NCBI RefSeq assembly: GCF_014297445.1
Contig: NZ_JACORU010000002.1
Location: 372,001-436,000 of the forward strand
Source of the DNA: Ramlibacter albus
GTDB lineage: Bacteria > Pseudomonadota > Gammaproteobacteria > Burkholderiales > Burkholderiaceae_C
Direction of reading: 5' to 3'
Length of the DNA stretch: 64,000 bases
Shown here: one piece after another, positions 36,624 to 47,133 of the stretch
Numbering within the stretch: the first letter of the stretch is position 1
How the letters are laid out: every line of letters begins with the position of its first letter
Made by a program: the position numbers and the translations under genes
The notes under the pieces: model-generated
What the model was told of the DNA's origin: nothing
Seen by the model: only the letters and a program-made list of their open reading frames with translations
The model's database searches: none

Positions 36624-37652
36624 ATGACCTCCACCGCATCCGCGCCGGCGTTCCTCCAGGGCGGGGGTGCCATGGGCGAACGAATCCGCAACTTCGACTG
36701 GGCCTCGCACCCGCTGGGCGAACCCACAGGCTGGCCCGAAGCCCTGAAGATGGCCATGAGCCTGTGCCTCGGCTCGAGCTTCCCCACCGCCATCTACTGG
36801 GGCCCCGAACTCTTCACGCTGTACAACGATGCGTGGTCGCCGATCCCGGCGGACCGCCACCCCGCTGCGCTGGGCCGGCCGGCCCGCGAACTCTGGTCCG
36901 ACATCTGGGACGTGGTCGGCCCGCAGTTCGAGCAGGTGTGGACGACGGGCGAAGGCATCGCGCTGTACGAGCAGATGCTGCCCATGGAGCGCCACGGCGA
37001 GCCGCAGGAGACGTGGTGGAACTACAGCTTCACCGCGCTGCGCCATGCGGACAACAACATCGGGGGCATCTTCAACCAGGGCAACGAGGTCACGGCCCTC
37101 GTGCTCGCGCGGCGGCGCCGCCAGGCGGAGATCGAGCGCTGGCGAGAACTGTTCCGCCAGGCGCCGGCGCCCGTGGCTTTCGTCACCGGCGAGGACCACG
37201 TGTTCGAGGTCGCGAACGACGCCTACCGCGCGCTCGTGGGCGGCCGCGACATCCTCGGCCGCCCGGTACGCGAGGCGCTGCCCGAAGTGGTGGACCAGGG
37301 TTTCCTTTCGCTGCTTGACCAGGTCCGCGGCTCGGGGCAACCGTACGTGGGCAATTCGGTCTCCGTGAAGCTGCAGCATTCGCCCGAGGAGCCGGCCGAG
37401 GACCGCGTGCTCGACTTCGTCTACCAGCCCGTGCGCAATGCCACGGGTGCGGTCGACGGCATCTTCGTGCTGGCCACGGACGTGACGGAGCGCGCCAAGG
37501 CCGAAGCCGCGCTGCGCTTGACCAACTGGCAGCTCAGCGAAGAGCGCGCCCGGCTCGCCTCCACCGTGGAAGCCGAGCGGCGCGCGCGCGAGGCGCTGCG
37601 CAAGATGGCCGACTCGATGGAGGCCTACATGCGCTCGCAGCGCGAGGCCTAG
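36624..37652 (+). CDS. Orphan PAS-domain protein with C-terminal coiled coil and no output domain
   Basis: The protein has 342 residues. Two PAS-like modules are visible: about 20-160 (FPTAIYWGPELFTLYNDAW, then MLPMERHGEPQETWWNYSFTAL) and about 165-290 (RELFRQAPAPVAFVTGEDHVF, DAYRALVG, then VLDFVYQPVRNATGAVDGIFV), followed by a helix-rich coiled coil from 290 to the end. There is no histidine kinase, GGDEF or HTH domain. It could be a truncated sensor kinase or a stand-alone sensor that works through a partner. It sits between divergent rng and convergent maf, which it meets at a shared CTAG. Confidence 0.8.
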   Translation: MTSTASAPAFLQGGGAMGERIRNFDWASHPLGEPTGWPEALKMAMSLCLGSSFPTAIYWGPELFTLYNDAWSPIPADRHPAALGRPARELWSDIWDVVGPQFEQVWTTGEGIALYEQMLPMERHGEPQETWWNYSFTALRHADNNIGGIFNQGNEVTALVLARRRRQAEIERWRELFRQAPAPVAFVTGEDHVFEVANDAYRALVGGRDILGRPVREALPEVVDQGFLSLLDQVRGSGQPYVGNSVSVKLQHSPEEPAEDRVLDFVYQPVRNATGAVDGIFVLATDVTERAKAEAALRLTNWQLSEERARLASTVEAERRAREALRKMADSMEAYMRSQREA

Positions 37653-38245
37653 AAGCCGAAGGCGCGCAGCAGTTGCGCCGTCTCGTGCATCGGCAGGCCC
37701 ATGATCCCCGAGTACGAACCGCTGATGTGCGAGATGAACGCCGCCGCGCGTCCCTGTACGGCGTACGCGCCGGCCTTGCCCATCGGCTCGCCGGTGGTGA
37801 CGTAGGCGCGGATCTGCGCCGGTGTCATCGGCGCGAAGGTCACGCGTGAATCGCTCAGCGCTTCGAGGCGCTTGCGGCCGCCCTGCACGGCGACGGCAGT
37901 GAGCACGCGGTGCGTCGCGCCGGAAAGCTCGCGCAGCATGCGGGCTGCGTCCTTCTCGTCGGCGGGCTTGCCGTAGATCTTCCGGCCGCGGGCGACCGTG
38001 GTGTCGCTGCAGAGTACGGGTGCGGGTGGCAGGCCGCGGCGCTGAAGGCGCTCGAGGGCGGCATCGAGTTTCAGGCCGGTGACGCGCTTGACGTAGGCCG
38101 CGGGTGCTTCGTTGCGAAGCGGTTCTTCAAGGCTCTCGGTGTCCTCGTGCGCGTCCGGCAGCAGCAGCTCATGCTTCACGCCAAGCTGCTCGAGCAATTG
38201 CCGCCTGCGCGGTGACTGCGAGGCGAGGTAGATGAACTCACTCAC
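37649..38245 (-). CDS. maf: Maf family nucleotide pyrophosphatase
   Basis: The 198-residue house-cleaning pyrophosphatase has [18 protein letters not shown] at the start, [34 protein letters not shown] with the catalytic Asp, and the end [19 protein letters not shown]. The GTG at 38245 overlaps the rlmH end by 8 nt and gives the canonical start; GTG 38281 and ATG 38266 are further upstream but lie deep inside rlmH. It is the last gene of the yebC-maf chain. Confidence 0.92.
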   Translation of the reverse strand: MSEFIYLASQSPRRRQLLEQLGVKHELLLPDAHEDTESLEEPLRNEAPAAYVKRVTGLKLDAALERLQRRGLPPAPVLCSDTTVARGRKIYGKPADEKDAARMLRELSGATHRVLTAVAVQGGRKRLEALSDSRVTFAPMTPAQIRAYVTTGEPMGKAGAYAVQGRAAAFISHISGSYSGIMGLPMHETAQLLRAFGF

Positions 38246-38705
38246 GGTGGTACGGGTGGTTGGCATTGATCGACCACGCACGATACAGCTGCTCGGCGAG
38301 CAGGACGCGCACCATCGCGTGCGGAAGCGTCAGGTCCGAGAGCCGGATGCGTTCATGCGCCGCGCGCTTGAACTCCGGGTCGAGCCCATCGGGCCCGCCG
38401 ATCACGAGCGCCACGGCATCGTTCTCGAGTTGCCACGCCTTGAGCTTCCCGGCAAGGGCCACGGTGGTGAGCGAGGTGCCGCGCTCATCGAGCGCCACGA
38501 CACGCGCACCCTTCGGGATCGCCGCTTCGATGCGCTCGCGTTCGGCCGCCAGCAACGTGGCCAGCGCCTTCGAGCCGCGCGGCTCGGTCTTCACGGCCTT
38601 GAGTTCCAGCTTCGACTCGGGCGGGAAGCGCTTGGCGTAGTCGTCCCAGGCCACCTGCGCCCAGTCGGGGACGCGCTGGCCGACGGCGACGACGACGAGC
38701 TTCAA
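38238..38705 (-). CDS. rlmH: 23S rRNA pseudouridine1915 N3-methyltransferase RlmH
   Basis: The 155-residue SPOUT methyltransferase begins [20 protein letters not shown], with [17 protein letters not shown] and the SAM-knot [15 protein letters not shown], and ends [16 protein letters not shown]. The start codon is TTG at 38705, overlapping the rsfS stop (TTGA); the family N-terminus requires this start. Confidence 0.96.
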   Translation of the reverse strand: MKLVVVAVGQRVPDWAQVAWDDYAKRFPPESKLELKAVKTEPRGSKALATLLAAERERIEAAIPKGARVVALDERGTSLTTVALAGKLKAWQLENDAVALVIGGPDGLDPEFKRAAHERIRLSDLTLPHAMVRVLLAEQLYRAWSINANHPYHRE

Positions 38706-39277
38706 GTCCTCTTCTTCGCGGGGGCCTTCTTGGCGGCAGGCTTCTTGGCCGCGGCCTTCTTCGCCGGTGCGGCCTTCGCCGCCTTGGCCGCCGCATCCAT
38801 CGCCTTCTGCGCGCTCTTGGCCGCGCTGCTGCGGCGCAAGGTCGGCTCCTTGGCACCCTTCTTCGCCGGCGCGGCAGCCTTCTTCGCCGCAGGCTGCGCG
38901 GGCTTGGGCGCGCCCAGCTTCAGGCGGATCGGCTTCTCACCCCAGATCTCCTCGAGGTGGTAGTACTGGCGGATGGCGGGCTGCATGATGTGCGCCACGG
39001 CGGGGCCGCAGTCCACGATGATCCACTCGCCGTTTTCCGCGCCCTCGATGCGCGGCTTGGGGAAGCCCGCCTCGCGCACCGCATCGACCACGCTCGAGGC
39101 GAGCGCCTTGGTCTGGCGGTTGGACGTGCCGGAAGCGACGATCACGCGCTCGAACAGCGGCGAGAGGTGCTCCGTATTGAAAACCTGGATGTCCTGCCCT
39201 TTGACGTCCTCCAGGCCATCGACGATGGCACGCTGCAGGCGTTGGGTGTCTTTCTTGGCGGCGGCTTCCTGGGTCAT
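38702..39277 (-). CDS. rsfS: Ribosome silencing factor RsfS with histone-like C-terminal tail
   Basis: Residues 10-122 form the usual RsfS domain that binds ribosomal protein uL14 and blocks subunit joining ([61 protein letters not shown]). The family is normally about 105-130 residues. Here an extra tail of about 70 residues (122-191) of Lys/Ala/Pro repeats ends in [16 protein letters not shown], similar to histone H1 or AlgP tails. Its start overlaps the nadD stop by one base. Confidence 0.95.
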   Translation of the reverse strand: MTQEAAAKKDTQRLQRAIVDGLEDVKGQDIQVFNTEHLSPLFERVIVASGTSNRQTKALASSVVDAVREAGFPKPRIEGAENGEWIIVDCGPAVAHIMQPAIRQYYHLEEIWGEKPIRLKLGAPKPAQPAAKKAAAPAKKGAKEPTLRRSSAAKSAQKAMDAAAKAAKAAPAKKAAAKKPAAKKAPAKKRT

Positions 39278-39867
39278 CAAAGGGGCTGGTAAAGGTGATG
39301 GTGGGCAATATAGCGGGCAACGCCGGGGGGGACCAGATCGCCGATGTCCTGCCCCAGCGTCAGCCGATGGCGGACTTCCGTGGCACTTTCGGGATGGTCG
39401 GGCAGCCGCAGCTGGACCGAACGGACGCCTGCCGGCAAGGCCAGCGGCGGCTGGGCCGCGGCCGAATATTGCCGGCTCGCTACGCAAATTGTAGCAAGGC
39501 GCGCGATGGCCTCCCATTCGCGCCATTTCGTGAAGCCGGCGGCCTGGTCCTCGCCCATCACCAGGTGGAGCACGGCCGAGGGTTGTTCCGCGTGCAATTC
39601 GCGCAACGTGTCGACGGTGTAGGTGGCGCCGCCGCGCCGGATTTCGCGGTCGTCGACGACGGCGCGCGGCACCTCGGCAAAGGCTTCGCGTGCCATCGCA
39701 AGGCGGTGCTGCGCATCCGTGGGCGCACTCGCGCGGTGGTACGCCCCGCCGGTCGGGCAGATGCGCAGCTCGTCGAGAGACAGCTGCTCGACGGCGGCGC
39801 GCGCGAGCGCGACGTGGGCGATGTGCGGGGGATCGAAGGCGCCGCCGAACAGGCCGAGGCGGGTCAC
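39277..39867 (-). CDS. nadD: Nicotinate-nucleotide adenylyltransferase NadD
   Basis: The 196-residue enzyme makes deamido-NAD from NaMN and ATP. It has the nucleotidyltransferase motif [24 protein letters not shown], and the C-terminal SATEVRHRL element (ISSTxxR equivalent) before [14 protein letters not shown]. The start is GTG at 39867, overlapping the hemF stop (GTGA). Confidence 0.95.
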   Translation of the reverse strand: MTRLGLFGGAFDPPHIAHVALARAAVEQLSLDELRICPTGGAYHRASAPTDAQHRLAMAREAFAEVPRAVVDDREIRRGGATYTVDTLRELHAEQPSAVLHLVMGEDQAAGFTKWREWEAIARLATICVASRQYSAAAQPPLALPAGVRSVQLRLPDHPESATEVRHRLTLGQDIGDLVPPGVARYIAHHHLYQPL

Positions 39868-40778
39868 AGCCAATCGCGCCGGACGATGAACTTGCTGTAC
39901 AGGTCGTGCTCGGGCGTGCCCGGCTGCGGCTGGTACTGGTACGCCCAGCTCGCCAGAGGCGGCATCGACAGCAGGATGGATTCGGTGCGGCCGCCCGACT
40001 GCAGCCCGAAATGCGTGCCGCGGTCCCACACGAGGTTGAACTCGACGTACCGGCCGCGCCGGTAGAGCTGGAAGTTGCGCTCGCGCTCGCCGTAAGGCGT
40101 GTCCTTGCGCTTCTCCAGGATGGGCAGGTAAGCATCGAGGAAGGCATCGCCAACCGAGCGCTGCATCGCGAAGCTCTGCTCGAAACCCAGTTCCGAGAAG
40201 TCGTCGAAGAAGATGCCGCCGATGCCGCGCTGCTCGTTGCGGTGCTTCAGGAAGAAGTACTCGTCGCACCACTGCTTGAAGCGCGGGTACTTGTCCTCGC
40301 CGAACGGATCGAGCGACTGCTTGCAGGTGCGGTGGAAATGCACCGCGTCTTCCTCGAAGCCGTAGATCGGCGTGAGGTCCATGCCGCCCCCGAACCAGAA
40401 GGCGGCCTCGCCTTGCGCCGGTTGCGCGTGCAGCATGCGCACGTTCATGTGCACCGTGGGCGCGTACGGGTTGCGCGGGTGGAACACCAGCGACACACCC
40501 ATCGCCTCGAACGGCGCGCCCACCAGGTGCGGCCGGTGCTGCGTGGCCGAAGGCGGCAGCTTGCCGCCGCGCACGTGCGAGAAGCCGCAGCCCGCGCGCT
40601 CGAACACGTTACCCTGCTCCACGATCATCGTGACGCCGTCGCCCTGCAGTGGCTCGTCCGCGCCCTTGGACCACTTGTCCACCGTGAAGGGCTTGCCGTC
40701 GATGGCCGTGCACGCATCGACGATGCGCTGCTGCAGGCCCACGAGGTAGCTGCGGACTTCGGCGACGCGGTCAGTCAT
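39864..40778 (-). CDS. hemF: Oxygen-dependent coproporphyrinogen-III oxidase HemF
   Basis: The 304-residue haem-pathway enzyme converts coproporphyrinogen III to protoporphyrinogen IX. Family blocks include the region around [63 protein letters not shown] and the end [19 protein letters not shown]. The ATG at 40778 overlaps purD by 8 nt. Confidence 0.97.
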   Translation of the reverse strand: MTDRVAEVRSYLVGLQQRIVDACTAIDGKPFTVDKWSKGADEPLQGDGVTMIVEQGNVFERAGCGFSHVRGGKLPPSATQHRPHLVGAPFEAMGVSLVFHPRNPYAPTVHMNVRMLHAQPAQGEAAFWFGGGMDLTPIYGFEEDAVHFHRTCKQSLDPFGEDKYPRFKQWCDEYFFLKHRNEQRGIGGIFFDDFSELGFEQSFAMQRSVGDAFLDAYLPILEKRKDTPYGERERNFQLYRRGRYVEFNLVWDRGTHFGLQSGGRTESILLSMPPLASWAYQYQPQPGTPEHDLYSKFIVRRDWL

Positions 40779-42057
40779 GGCTCTTGACGGCTCGATGCCC
40801 GATGTCGCGCCTGTACTGCGCGCCCTTGAACTTGATCGCATCCGCCACTTCGTACGCGCGATGCTGCGCCGCCTTCACGCCGTCGGCCAGCGCCGTCACG
40901 CACAGCACGCGGCCGCCGGAGGTGATGGTCTTCCCATCCTTCGGCGCCGTGCCCGCATGGAACACCACCACGTCCTCGGCGGCCTTCGGCAGGCCGGTGA
41001 TGACGTCGCCCTTGCGCGGGTTCATCGGGTAGCCCTCGGCGGCCATCACCACGCCCAGCGCGGTGCGGCGGTCCCAATCGAGCTGCACGGTGTCGAGCGT
41101 GCCGGAGGTGGCCGCCATCATCACGTCGTACAGGTCGCTCTTGAGCCGCATCATGATCGGCTGCGTCTCGGGGTCGCCCATGCGGGTGTTGAATTCCAGC
41201 GTCTTCGGGTGGCCGTCCTTGTCGATCATCAGGCCCGCGTAGAGGAAGCCGGTGAACGGGATGCCGTCCTGCTCCATGCCCTTGATGGTCGGCAGGATGA
41301 TCTCGCGCATCGCGCGGCCGTGCACCTCGGGCGTGACCACCGGCGCGGGCGAGTACGCGCCCATGCCGCCGGTGTTGGGGCCTTCGTCGTTGTCCAGCAA
41401 GCGCTTGTGGTCCTGGCTCGTCGCGAGCGCCACGACGTTGTGGCCGTCGCAAAGGACGATGAAGCTCGCCTCCTCACCCTGCAGGAACTCCTCGATCACG
41501 ACGCGCGCGCCGCCCTCGTTGTGCTGCACGCCGAGCTTGTTGTCGACGAGCATGAAGTCGATGGCTTCGTGCGCCTCGTCCTTCGTCACCGCGACGACGA
41601 CGCCCTTGCCCGCGGCGAGCCCGTCGGCCTTGACGACGATGGGCGCGCCCTTCCTGTCGACGTAGGCGTGCGCCGCGGCCGCATCCGAGAACGTCTCGTA
41701 TTCGGCCGTGGGAATGTTGTGGCGCTTCATGAACGCCTTGCTGAAAGCCTTGGAGCTTTCCAGCTGCGCCGCCTTCTGCGTCGGACCGAAGATGCGCAGG
41801 CCGTGCGCGCGGAATTCGTCCACCACGCCGGCCGCCAGCGGCCCCTCCGGACCGACCACGGTGAGCGCGATCTTCTCGGCCTGCGCCCATTCGCGCAGCT
41901 TCACGTTGTCGGTGATCGGCACGTTCTCGAGCGCGGGGTCCAGCGCCGTGCCGCCGTTACCGGGAGCCACATAGACCTTCTGCACTTTTTCGGACTGCGC
42001 CAGCTTCCAGGCCAGCGCGTGCTCACGGCCGCCGCCGCCGATGACGAGGACTTTCAT
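40771..42057 (-). CDS. purD: Phosphoribosylamine-glycine ligase PurD
   Basis: The 428-residue ATP-grasp enzyme makes GAR, the second step of purine synthesis. It shows [47 protein letters not shown] (ATP-binding) and the segment with [13 protein letters not shown], then [17 protein letters not shown] near the metal site. The start at 42057 overlaps the yebC stop by 4 nt. Confidence 0.97.
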   Translation of the reverse strand: MKVLVIGGGGREHALAWKLAQSEKVQKVYVAPGNGGTALDPALENVPITDNVKLREWAQAEKIALTVVGPEGPLAAGVVDEFRAHGLRIFGPTQKAAQLESSKAFSKAFMKRHNIPTAEYETFSDAAAAHAYVDRKGAPIVVKADGLAAGKGVVVAVTKDEAHEAIDFMLVDNKLGVQHNEGGARVVIEEFLQGEEASFIVLCDGHNVVALATSQDHKRLLDNDEGPNTGGMGAYSPAPVVTPEVHGRAMREIILPTIKGMEQDGIPFTGFLYAGLMIDKDGHPKTLEFNTRMGDPETQPIMMRLKSDLYDVMMAATSGTLDTVQLDWDRRTALGVVMAAEGYPMNPRKGDVITGLPKAAEDVVVFHAGTAPKDGKTITSGGRVLCVTALADGVKAAQHRAYEVADAIKFKGAQYRRDIGHRAVKSHD

Positions 42058-42779
42058 TCGTTGATGGCGGCGTTGTGGAAGACGTCTTGCACGTCGTCGA
42101 GGTCTTCGAGGGCGTCGAGGAGTTTCTGCATCTTCTGCGCATCTTCACCCGACAGCTCGATGGTGTTCTCGGCGCGCATGGTGACTTCGGCAACTTCCGG
42201 TTTCAGCCCGGCTGCTTCCAGCGCGTTCTTCACCGCCTCGAACTCGGCCGGGGGGGTGATCACCTCGATGGCGCCGTCTTCATCGGTGATGACGTCCTCG
42301 GCGCCGGCTTCCAGCGCCACTTCCATGACCTTGTCCTCGCTGGTGCCCGGCGCCAGGATGAGCTGGCCGCAGTGCTTGAACTGGAAGGCCACCGAACCGG
42401 CCGTGCCCATGTTGCCGCCGAACTTGCTGAACGCGTGCCGCACTTCGGCCACCGTGCGCACCTTGTTGTCGGTCATGGTGTCGACCACGATGGCCGCGCC
42501 GCCGATGCCGTACCCCTCGTAGCGGATTTCCTCGTAGGTGACGCCCTCGAGGTTGCCGGTGGCCTTGTCGATGTTGCGCTTGATGGTGTCGGCGGGCATG
42601 TTGGCCGCCTTGGCCTTGTCCACCGCCAGCCGCAGGCGCGGGTTGGCGGACATGTCGCCGCCGCCCTGGCGCGCCGCCACCATGATCTCCCGGATCACGC
42701 GCGTCCAGATCTTGCCGCGCTTTTCATCCTGCCGGCCCTTGCGGTGCTGGATGTTGGCCCATTTGCTGTGTCCTGCCAC
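42054..42779 (-). CDS. yebC: YebC/PmpR family protein (TACO1-like)
   Basis: The 241-residue protein has [32 protein letters not shown], [22 protein letters not shown] and the acidic C-terminus typical of YebC. The family acts on ribosome pausing or as transcription regulators. The start codon is GTG at 42779, fixed by the invariant N-terminus. It is the first gene of the overlapping chain down to maf. Its start is 51 bp from the divergent YjgR-like gene. Confidence 0.95.
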   Translation of the reverse strand: MAGHSKWANIQHRKGRQDEKRGKIWTRVIREIMVAARQGGGDMSANPRLRLAVDKAKAANMPADTIKRNIDKATGNLEGVTYEEIRYEGYGIGGAAIVVDTMTDNKVRTVAEVRHAFSKFGGNMGTAGSVAFQFKHCGQLILAPGTSEDKVMEVALEAGAEDVITDEDGAIEVITPPAEFEAVKNALEAAGLKPEVAEVTMRAENTIELSGEDAQKMQKLLDALEDLDDVQDVFHNAAINE

Positions 42780-42830
42780 TTGCGTGTTTCCCTTTATATT
42801 GGCGCTGACCTCCATTCTACTTTTGACCCC

Positions 42831-44336
42831 ATGGCCGAACCCCTGCTGATCGCCAAGAACGCCACCAACGAATGCGTGCTGCTGCCCGCCCTGGCCAACC
42901 GGCACGGGCTGATCACCGGCGCCACCGGCACCGGGAAGACCGTGACGCTGCAGAAGATGGCCGAAAGTTTCTCGTCCATCGGGGTGCCGGTGTTCATGGC
43001 CGACATCAAGGGCGACCTCACCGGCATCAGCCAGCCGGGCGCCATCTCCGGCAAGCTGGCCGACGTCATCAAGGAGCGCAAGCTGCCCCTGCCGGAGCCG
43101 CTGGCCTGCCCCACCACCCTGTGGGACGTGTTCGGCGAGCAGGGCCACCCGGTGCGCGCCACCGTGGCCGACATGGGCCCGCTGCTGCTGGCGCGCATGC
43201 TCAACCTCAACGACACGCAGGCCGGCGTGCTGACGATCGTCTTCAAGATCGCGGACGCCAACGGCATGCTGCTGCTGGACCTGAAGGACCTGCGCGCGAT
43301 GCTGCAGTACGTCGGGGAGAACGCGGGCCAATTCACCACCGAGTACGGGAACATCAGTGCGGCCAGCGTGGGTGCCATCCAGCGCGGGCTGCTGCAGATC
43401 GAGTCGCAAGGCGGCGAGAAATTCTTCGGCGAGCCGATGCTCAACATCCAGGACCTCTTGCAGACCGACGGCGGCAAGGGGATCGTCAACATCCTCGCCG
43501 CCGACAAGCTGCTGAACTCGCCGCGCCTGTACGCGACGTTCCTGCTGTGGATGCTGTCGGAGCTGTTCGAGACGCTGCCCGAGGTGGGCGACCTGGACAA
43601 GCCCAAGCTGGTGTTCTTCTTCGACGAGGCCCACCTGCTGTTCGACGACGCGCCCAAGGTGCTGGTCGAGCGCATCGAGCTCGTCGTGCGGCTCGTGCGG
43701 TCCAAGGGCGTCGGCGTGTACTTCGTGACGCAGAACCCGCTGGACATCCCCGACAGCGTGCTCGCCCAGCTGGGCAACCGCGTGCAGCATGCCTTGCGCG
43801 CCTTTACGCCGCGTGACCAGAAGGCCGTGAAGGCCACCGCCGAGACGATGCGGCCGCGCAAGGGCCTGGACATCACGGCCGCGATCACGGAGCTGGCGGT
43901 CGGCGAAGCGCTGGTGAGCTTCCTCGACGAGAAGGGCCGGCCGAGCGAGACCGACCGCGCGTATGTGGTGCCGCCGGGCAGCCGCATCGGCCCGATCACG
44001 ACGGAGCAGCGCCAGGCGCTCCTCGCAGGCTCCGTGGTCGCCGGCGTCTACGAAAAAACGGTGGACCGCGAATCGGCTTTCGAGAAACTCAAGTCCCGGG
44101 CCACGCAGGCGCCCTCGGCGAACTCCTCGGCCGGTGGCGGCGCGACCGACAAGGCCACGGGCTCCGATTTCGGCGGCCTCAAGGACATCCTGCTCGGCTC
44201 TACCGGCCCGCGCGGCGGCAAGCACGAGGGCATCCTCGAAGCCGCGGCGAAATCCGCGGTGCGCACCATCGGCAGCAGCGTCGGCCGCGAGATCGTGCGG
44301 GGGGTGCTGGGGAGCTTGCTGGGGGGCAAGCGGTAG
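42831..44336 (+). CDS. HerA/YjgR-like DUF853 ATPase
   Basis: The 501-residue protein has Walker A GATGTGKT at residues 30-37, [25 protein letters not shown] helix, Walker [17 protein letters not shown], and the family segment [21 protein letters not shown]. The C-terminus is a flexible Ser/Gly-rich linker and an amphipathic [18 protein letters not shown] helix, as in YjgR. The family is a HerA/FtsK-like hexameric ATPase of unclear role. Confidence 0.93.
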   Translation: MAEPLLIAKNATNECVLLPALANRHGLITGATGTGKTVTLQKMAESFSSIGVPVFMADIKGDLTGISQPGAISGKLADVIKERKLPLPEPLACPTTLWDVFGEQGHPVRATVADMGPLLLARMLNLNDTQAGVLTIVFKIADANGMLLLDLKDLRAMLQYVGENAGQFTTEYGNISAASVGAIQRGLLQIESQGGEKFFGEPMLNIQDLLQTDGGKGIVNILAADKLLNSPRLYATFLLWMLSELFETLPEVGDLDKPKLVFFFDEAHLLFDDAPKVLVERIELVVRLVRSKGVGVYFVTQNPLDIPDSVLAQLGNRVQHALRAFTPRDQKAVKATAETMRPRKGLDITAAITELAVGEALVSFLDEKGRPSETDRAYVVPPGSRIGPITTEQRQALLAGSVVAGVYEKTVDRESAFEKLKSRATQAPSANSSAGGGATDKATGSDFGGLKDILLGSTGPRGGKHEGILEAAAKSAVRTIGSSVGREIVRGVLGSLLGGKR

Positions 44337-44343
44337 GCGGCGA

Positions 44344-44868
44344 TCAAGCCGAGGCCAGCCACGCAAGCGAACGTTCGCGTGCCTCGGCACGCGCTGACCC
44401 AGACCGCGCGGCACAAACATATCCGCTTGCTCGCGCACAAGGCGTGCCCTCGCGGTCGGTGATCACGGCTTCGACGGTCACGAACGCCGAGGACGTGTGC
44501 ACGGCCCAGCCCCAGGCGGTGGGCGCACCCCTCACGGCGTTGAACAGCTTGATCGACACATCCACGGTGCCGGCACGCTCGCCAGGCAACTGGAGCACGC
44601 CGGCGACGCCGAGCGCGCAGTCGAACATGGCCGCAAGGATGGCGCCATTGATAGCCGAGCCGCCGCCCTTCGAGGCATCGCCGACGCCACCGCGGTGATA
44701 CGGCAGCACCTCCGGGACCCAGACACGCACGAGGTCGGGCCGCGACAGGTCGGCGGTCATGCCGAACTGACGCATCACGGGCCAGTCGTTGAATTGCTGT
44801 TCCCAGGCTTGCCGCTCGGGCGCCTCCAGGGGGATGGCGAGCCGCAGGGGCGGGGGAAATTCATGCAT
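44344..44868 (-). CDS. PaaI-type hot-dog thioesterase-like protein
   Basis: The protein has 174 residues. A central hot-dog helix carries [20 protein letters not shown] where typical members have HGG, followed by [14 protein letters not shown] and [21 protein letters not shown] strands. The substrate is probably an acyl-CoA or an acyl thioester, but this is family-based. It overlaps the radical SAM gene by 8 nt, so the two are made together. Confidence 0.8.
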   Translation of the reverse strand: MHEFPPPLRLAIPLEAPERQAWEQQFNDWPVMRQFGMTADLSRPDLVRVWVPEVLPYHRGGVGDASKGGGSAINGAILAAMFDCALGVAGVLQLPGERAGTVDVSIKLFNAVRGAPTAWGWAVHTSSAFVTVEAVITDREGTPCARASGYVCAARSGSARAEARERSLAWLASA

Positions 44869-46036
44869 GGGCGATCTCCTCGGTAGGTGTGCGGGCGGTG
44901 CGATAGACGCTCCAGCTGTATTGCGACCAGAAGCACTCGGCCAGCTCGATCCACTCCCGCAGCTTCGCGAGGCTGGCGGTGTAGTGATGCAGGTTCACGA
45001 GCATCCAGCTCGATATCGCCTGGCTGTCGCGGCAGCCGTCGCAGCGCCCCGACGTGCAGCAGAAATTGACGGTCTGCAGGTCCGCGGCATAGGCATTGAA
45101 GAGGCCGAGCGTGGGATTGCCGTTCGCACGTCGCTGGGCATGCGCCGGGTGGTCGCGGCTGACCGACGGGCAGCTCGCGTAGCCGAACTCCCCCCAGGCC
45201 GTGCGGCCGGTGACGAGCGCTTCGATGTAGGCCGGGTGCGAGATCACCGTGCCCGGGTAACGGTCCCGCACGTACAGCATCTCGTCGAGCAGGGCATCGG
45301 AAGCGCCCGGTGCGTCCGGCGTACTGTCGCCGCTGTACAGGCCGAACTGGACCGGCAGGCCGTGGCGCTCGGCCTTGCGCACAGTCTCCTCGATGTAGGC
45401 CACACCCTGTCGCGACACCGTGAGCAGCACCAGCGCGCGAGGGTCGTTGCGGTAGTTGCGCAACGCTTCGTCAAACAGCCCGCTGAACGTCGCCCCGTTG
45501 GGCTTGATGGCGCGCAGCTCGTCATCCAGCGGCCCGCCGCCCCAGACGCTCAGGGCGATCGAGACCTTCTCGAAGCCTTCACGCGGAAGAGGCTTCAGCC
45601 CGTTGGTGGCGATGGTCACGTTACGCATGTGCCGCACGAACACCGCGAGCCGTTGCGGGACCAGCGTCGGCTCGCCGCCGATCACGAGCGCCGTGTTGAT
45701 GTGCCGCTGCGCGACCTGCGTGGCCACGAAGTCGTCCAGCCGGTCGAGGTCGGCGAGCTCCTTCGTCGCCTTGTCCATGCCGGCCTCGAAGAACCAGCAG
45801 CCCTTGCAGCGGATGTTGCACGCATGGGTGAGGTGGTATTCGCTGGCGCGCACGCGCAACTGCTGCGAAAGGGCGCGCGCCAGCCGCGCCGCCAGCCGCG
45901 GGTGGTCCTGCACGAGCCGGTGCGCCCGGGCCCGCGCGGCGTCGGCGATCTCGCGCGCGGCGGTGCGTGTGGTCTCGGGCGGAACGGCCCGCAGCCAGCG
46001 GATCGGCTGCGGGTCGCCATCGAAGTGGGTCGTCAT
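44861..46036 (-). CDS. Radical SAM protein with C-terminal cysteine cluster
   Basis: The 391-residue enzyme has the [4Fe-4S] motif HACNIRCKGCWFF (Cys73, Cys77, Cys80), a GGEP motif in ALVIGGEPTLVPQ, and a SAM/TIM-barrel segment NVTIATNGLKPL. A second cysteine group CCTSGRCDGC (residues 326-335) could hold an auxiliary cluster as in SPASM-type maturases. An AAGGGAG ribosome binding site precedes the ATG at 46036. No precursor peptide gene is evident nearby. The partner is the overlapping thioesterase; the product is unknown. Confidence 0.82.
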   Translation of the reverse strand: MTTHFDGDPQPIRWLRAVPPETTRTAAREIADAARARAHRLVQDHPRLAARLARALSQQLRVRASEYHLTHACNIRCKGCWFFEAGMDKATKELADLDRLDDFVATQVAQRHINTALVIGGEPTLVPQRLAVFVRHMRNVTIATNGLKPLPREGFEKVSIALSVWGGGPLDDELRAIKPNGATFSGLFDEALRNYRNDPRALVLLTVSRQGVAYIEETVRKAERHGLPVQFGLYSGDSTPDAPGASDALLDEMLYVRDRYPGTVISHPAYIEALVTGRTAWGEFGYASCPSVSRDHPAHAQRRANGNPTLGLFNAYAADLQTVNFCCTSGRCDGCRDSQAISSWMLVNLHHYTASLAKLREWIELAECFWSQYSWSVYRTARTPTEEIAHA

Positions 46037-46149
46037 GGCATCTCCCTTGAGGACGCCGCGATCCTAGGGCGGCGCAAGGCCGCGCGCACCCCATACATAA
46101 GACTCTTGCAAAGGGGGACGAACCTGAACCCATTCCTCCCGCTACAGTC

Positions 46150-47115
46150 ATGCCCATGACCCGCATCCCCACCTACGACGACGTCGCCGCGGCCGCGCGG
46201 CGCCTGCAGGGCCAGGCCCACAAGACCCCCGTTTTCACCTCGCGCACGGCCGACACGCAGCTCGGCGCGCAGCTGTACTTCAAGTGCGAGAACTTCCAGC
46301 GCATGGGCGCGTTCAAGTTCCGCGGCGGCTTCAACGCCCTCTCCTGCTTCACGACGGAACAGCGCAAGCGCGGCGTGCTGGCGTTCTCGTCGGGCAACCA
46401 CGCGCAGGCCGTGGCGCTGTCGGCGCGCATCCTGGGCATCCCCGCCGCCATCCTGATGCCGCAGGACGCACCCGCGCTCAAGGTGGCCGCCACGCGCGGC
46501 TACGGCGCGGAGGTGATCCTGTACGACCGCTACAAGGAGGACCGCGAAGCACTCGGGCGCAAGCTCGCCGGGGAACGCGGCATGACGCTCGTGCCGCCGT
46601 ACGACCACCCCGACGTCATCGCCGGCCAGGGCACGTCGGCCAAGGAACTCTTCGAGGAAGTAGGCGAGCTCGACCACCTGTTCGTTTGCGTCGGCGGCGG
46701 CGGCCTCATCAGCGGCTGCGCCCTCGCCGCCCGCGCGCTCTCGCCGAAGTGCAAGGTGTGGGGCGTGGAGCCCGCGGCCGGCAACGACGTGCAACAGTCG
46801 TTCGCGGCCGGCAAGCGCGTGAAGATCGAGGTCCCGCGCACCATCGCCGACGGCGCGCAGACGCAGTCGCCGGGCGAGATCACCTTCGAGGTCATCCGCA
46901 GCAACGTGGACGGCATCTTCACCGCGACCGACGAGCAGCTCGTCGAATGCATGAAGTTCTACGCGGAGCGCATGAAGATGATCGTGGAGCCGACCGGCTG
47001 CCTGTCGCTGGCGGGTGCGAAGGCCAGCGGGCTGGACCTGAAGGGCGCGCGCGTGGGCATCGTCATCAGCGGCGGCAACATCGACCTGCCGCGCTTTGCC
47101 GAACTCGTCGGCTGA
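46150..47115 (+). CDS. PLP-dependent threonine/serine (3-hydroxyaspartate) dehydratase
   Basis: The 321-residue fold-type II PLP enzyme has KCENFQRMGAFKFRGGFNAL with the Schiff-base Lys, AFSSGNHAQAVALSA, the phosphate loop CVGGGGLISGC and the C-terminal SGGNIDLPRF. The length and lack of an ACT domain point to threo-3-hydroxyaspartate ammonia-lyase/serine racemase-type rather than IlvA. ATG 46150 or 46156 can start. It ends 18 nt before urc1, so it may be co-transcribed. Confidence 0.86.
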   Translation: MPMTRIPTYDDVAAAARRLQGQAHKTPVFTSRTADTQLGAQLYFKCENFQRMGAFKFRGGFNALSCFTTEQRKRGVLAFSSGNHAQAVALSARILGIPAAILMPQDAPALKVAATRGYGAEVILYDRYKEDREALGRKLAGERGMTLVPPYDHPDVIAGQGTSAKELFEEVGELDHLFVCVGGGGLISGCALAARALSPKCKVWGVEPAAGNDVQQSFAAGKRVKIEVPRTIADGAQTQSPGEITFEVIRSNVDGIFTATDEQLVECMKFYAERMKMIVEPTGCLSLAGAKASGLDLKGARVGIVISGGNIDLPRFAELVG

Positions 47116-47133
47116 TTCGCGCTAAATTGGGGG

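Noticed and set aside
42780..44438. Long N-terminal extension of YebC opposite the YjgR-like gene
   Set aside because: YebC family always starts AGHSKW; the upstream part is antisense to the ATPase gene.
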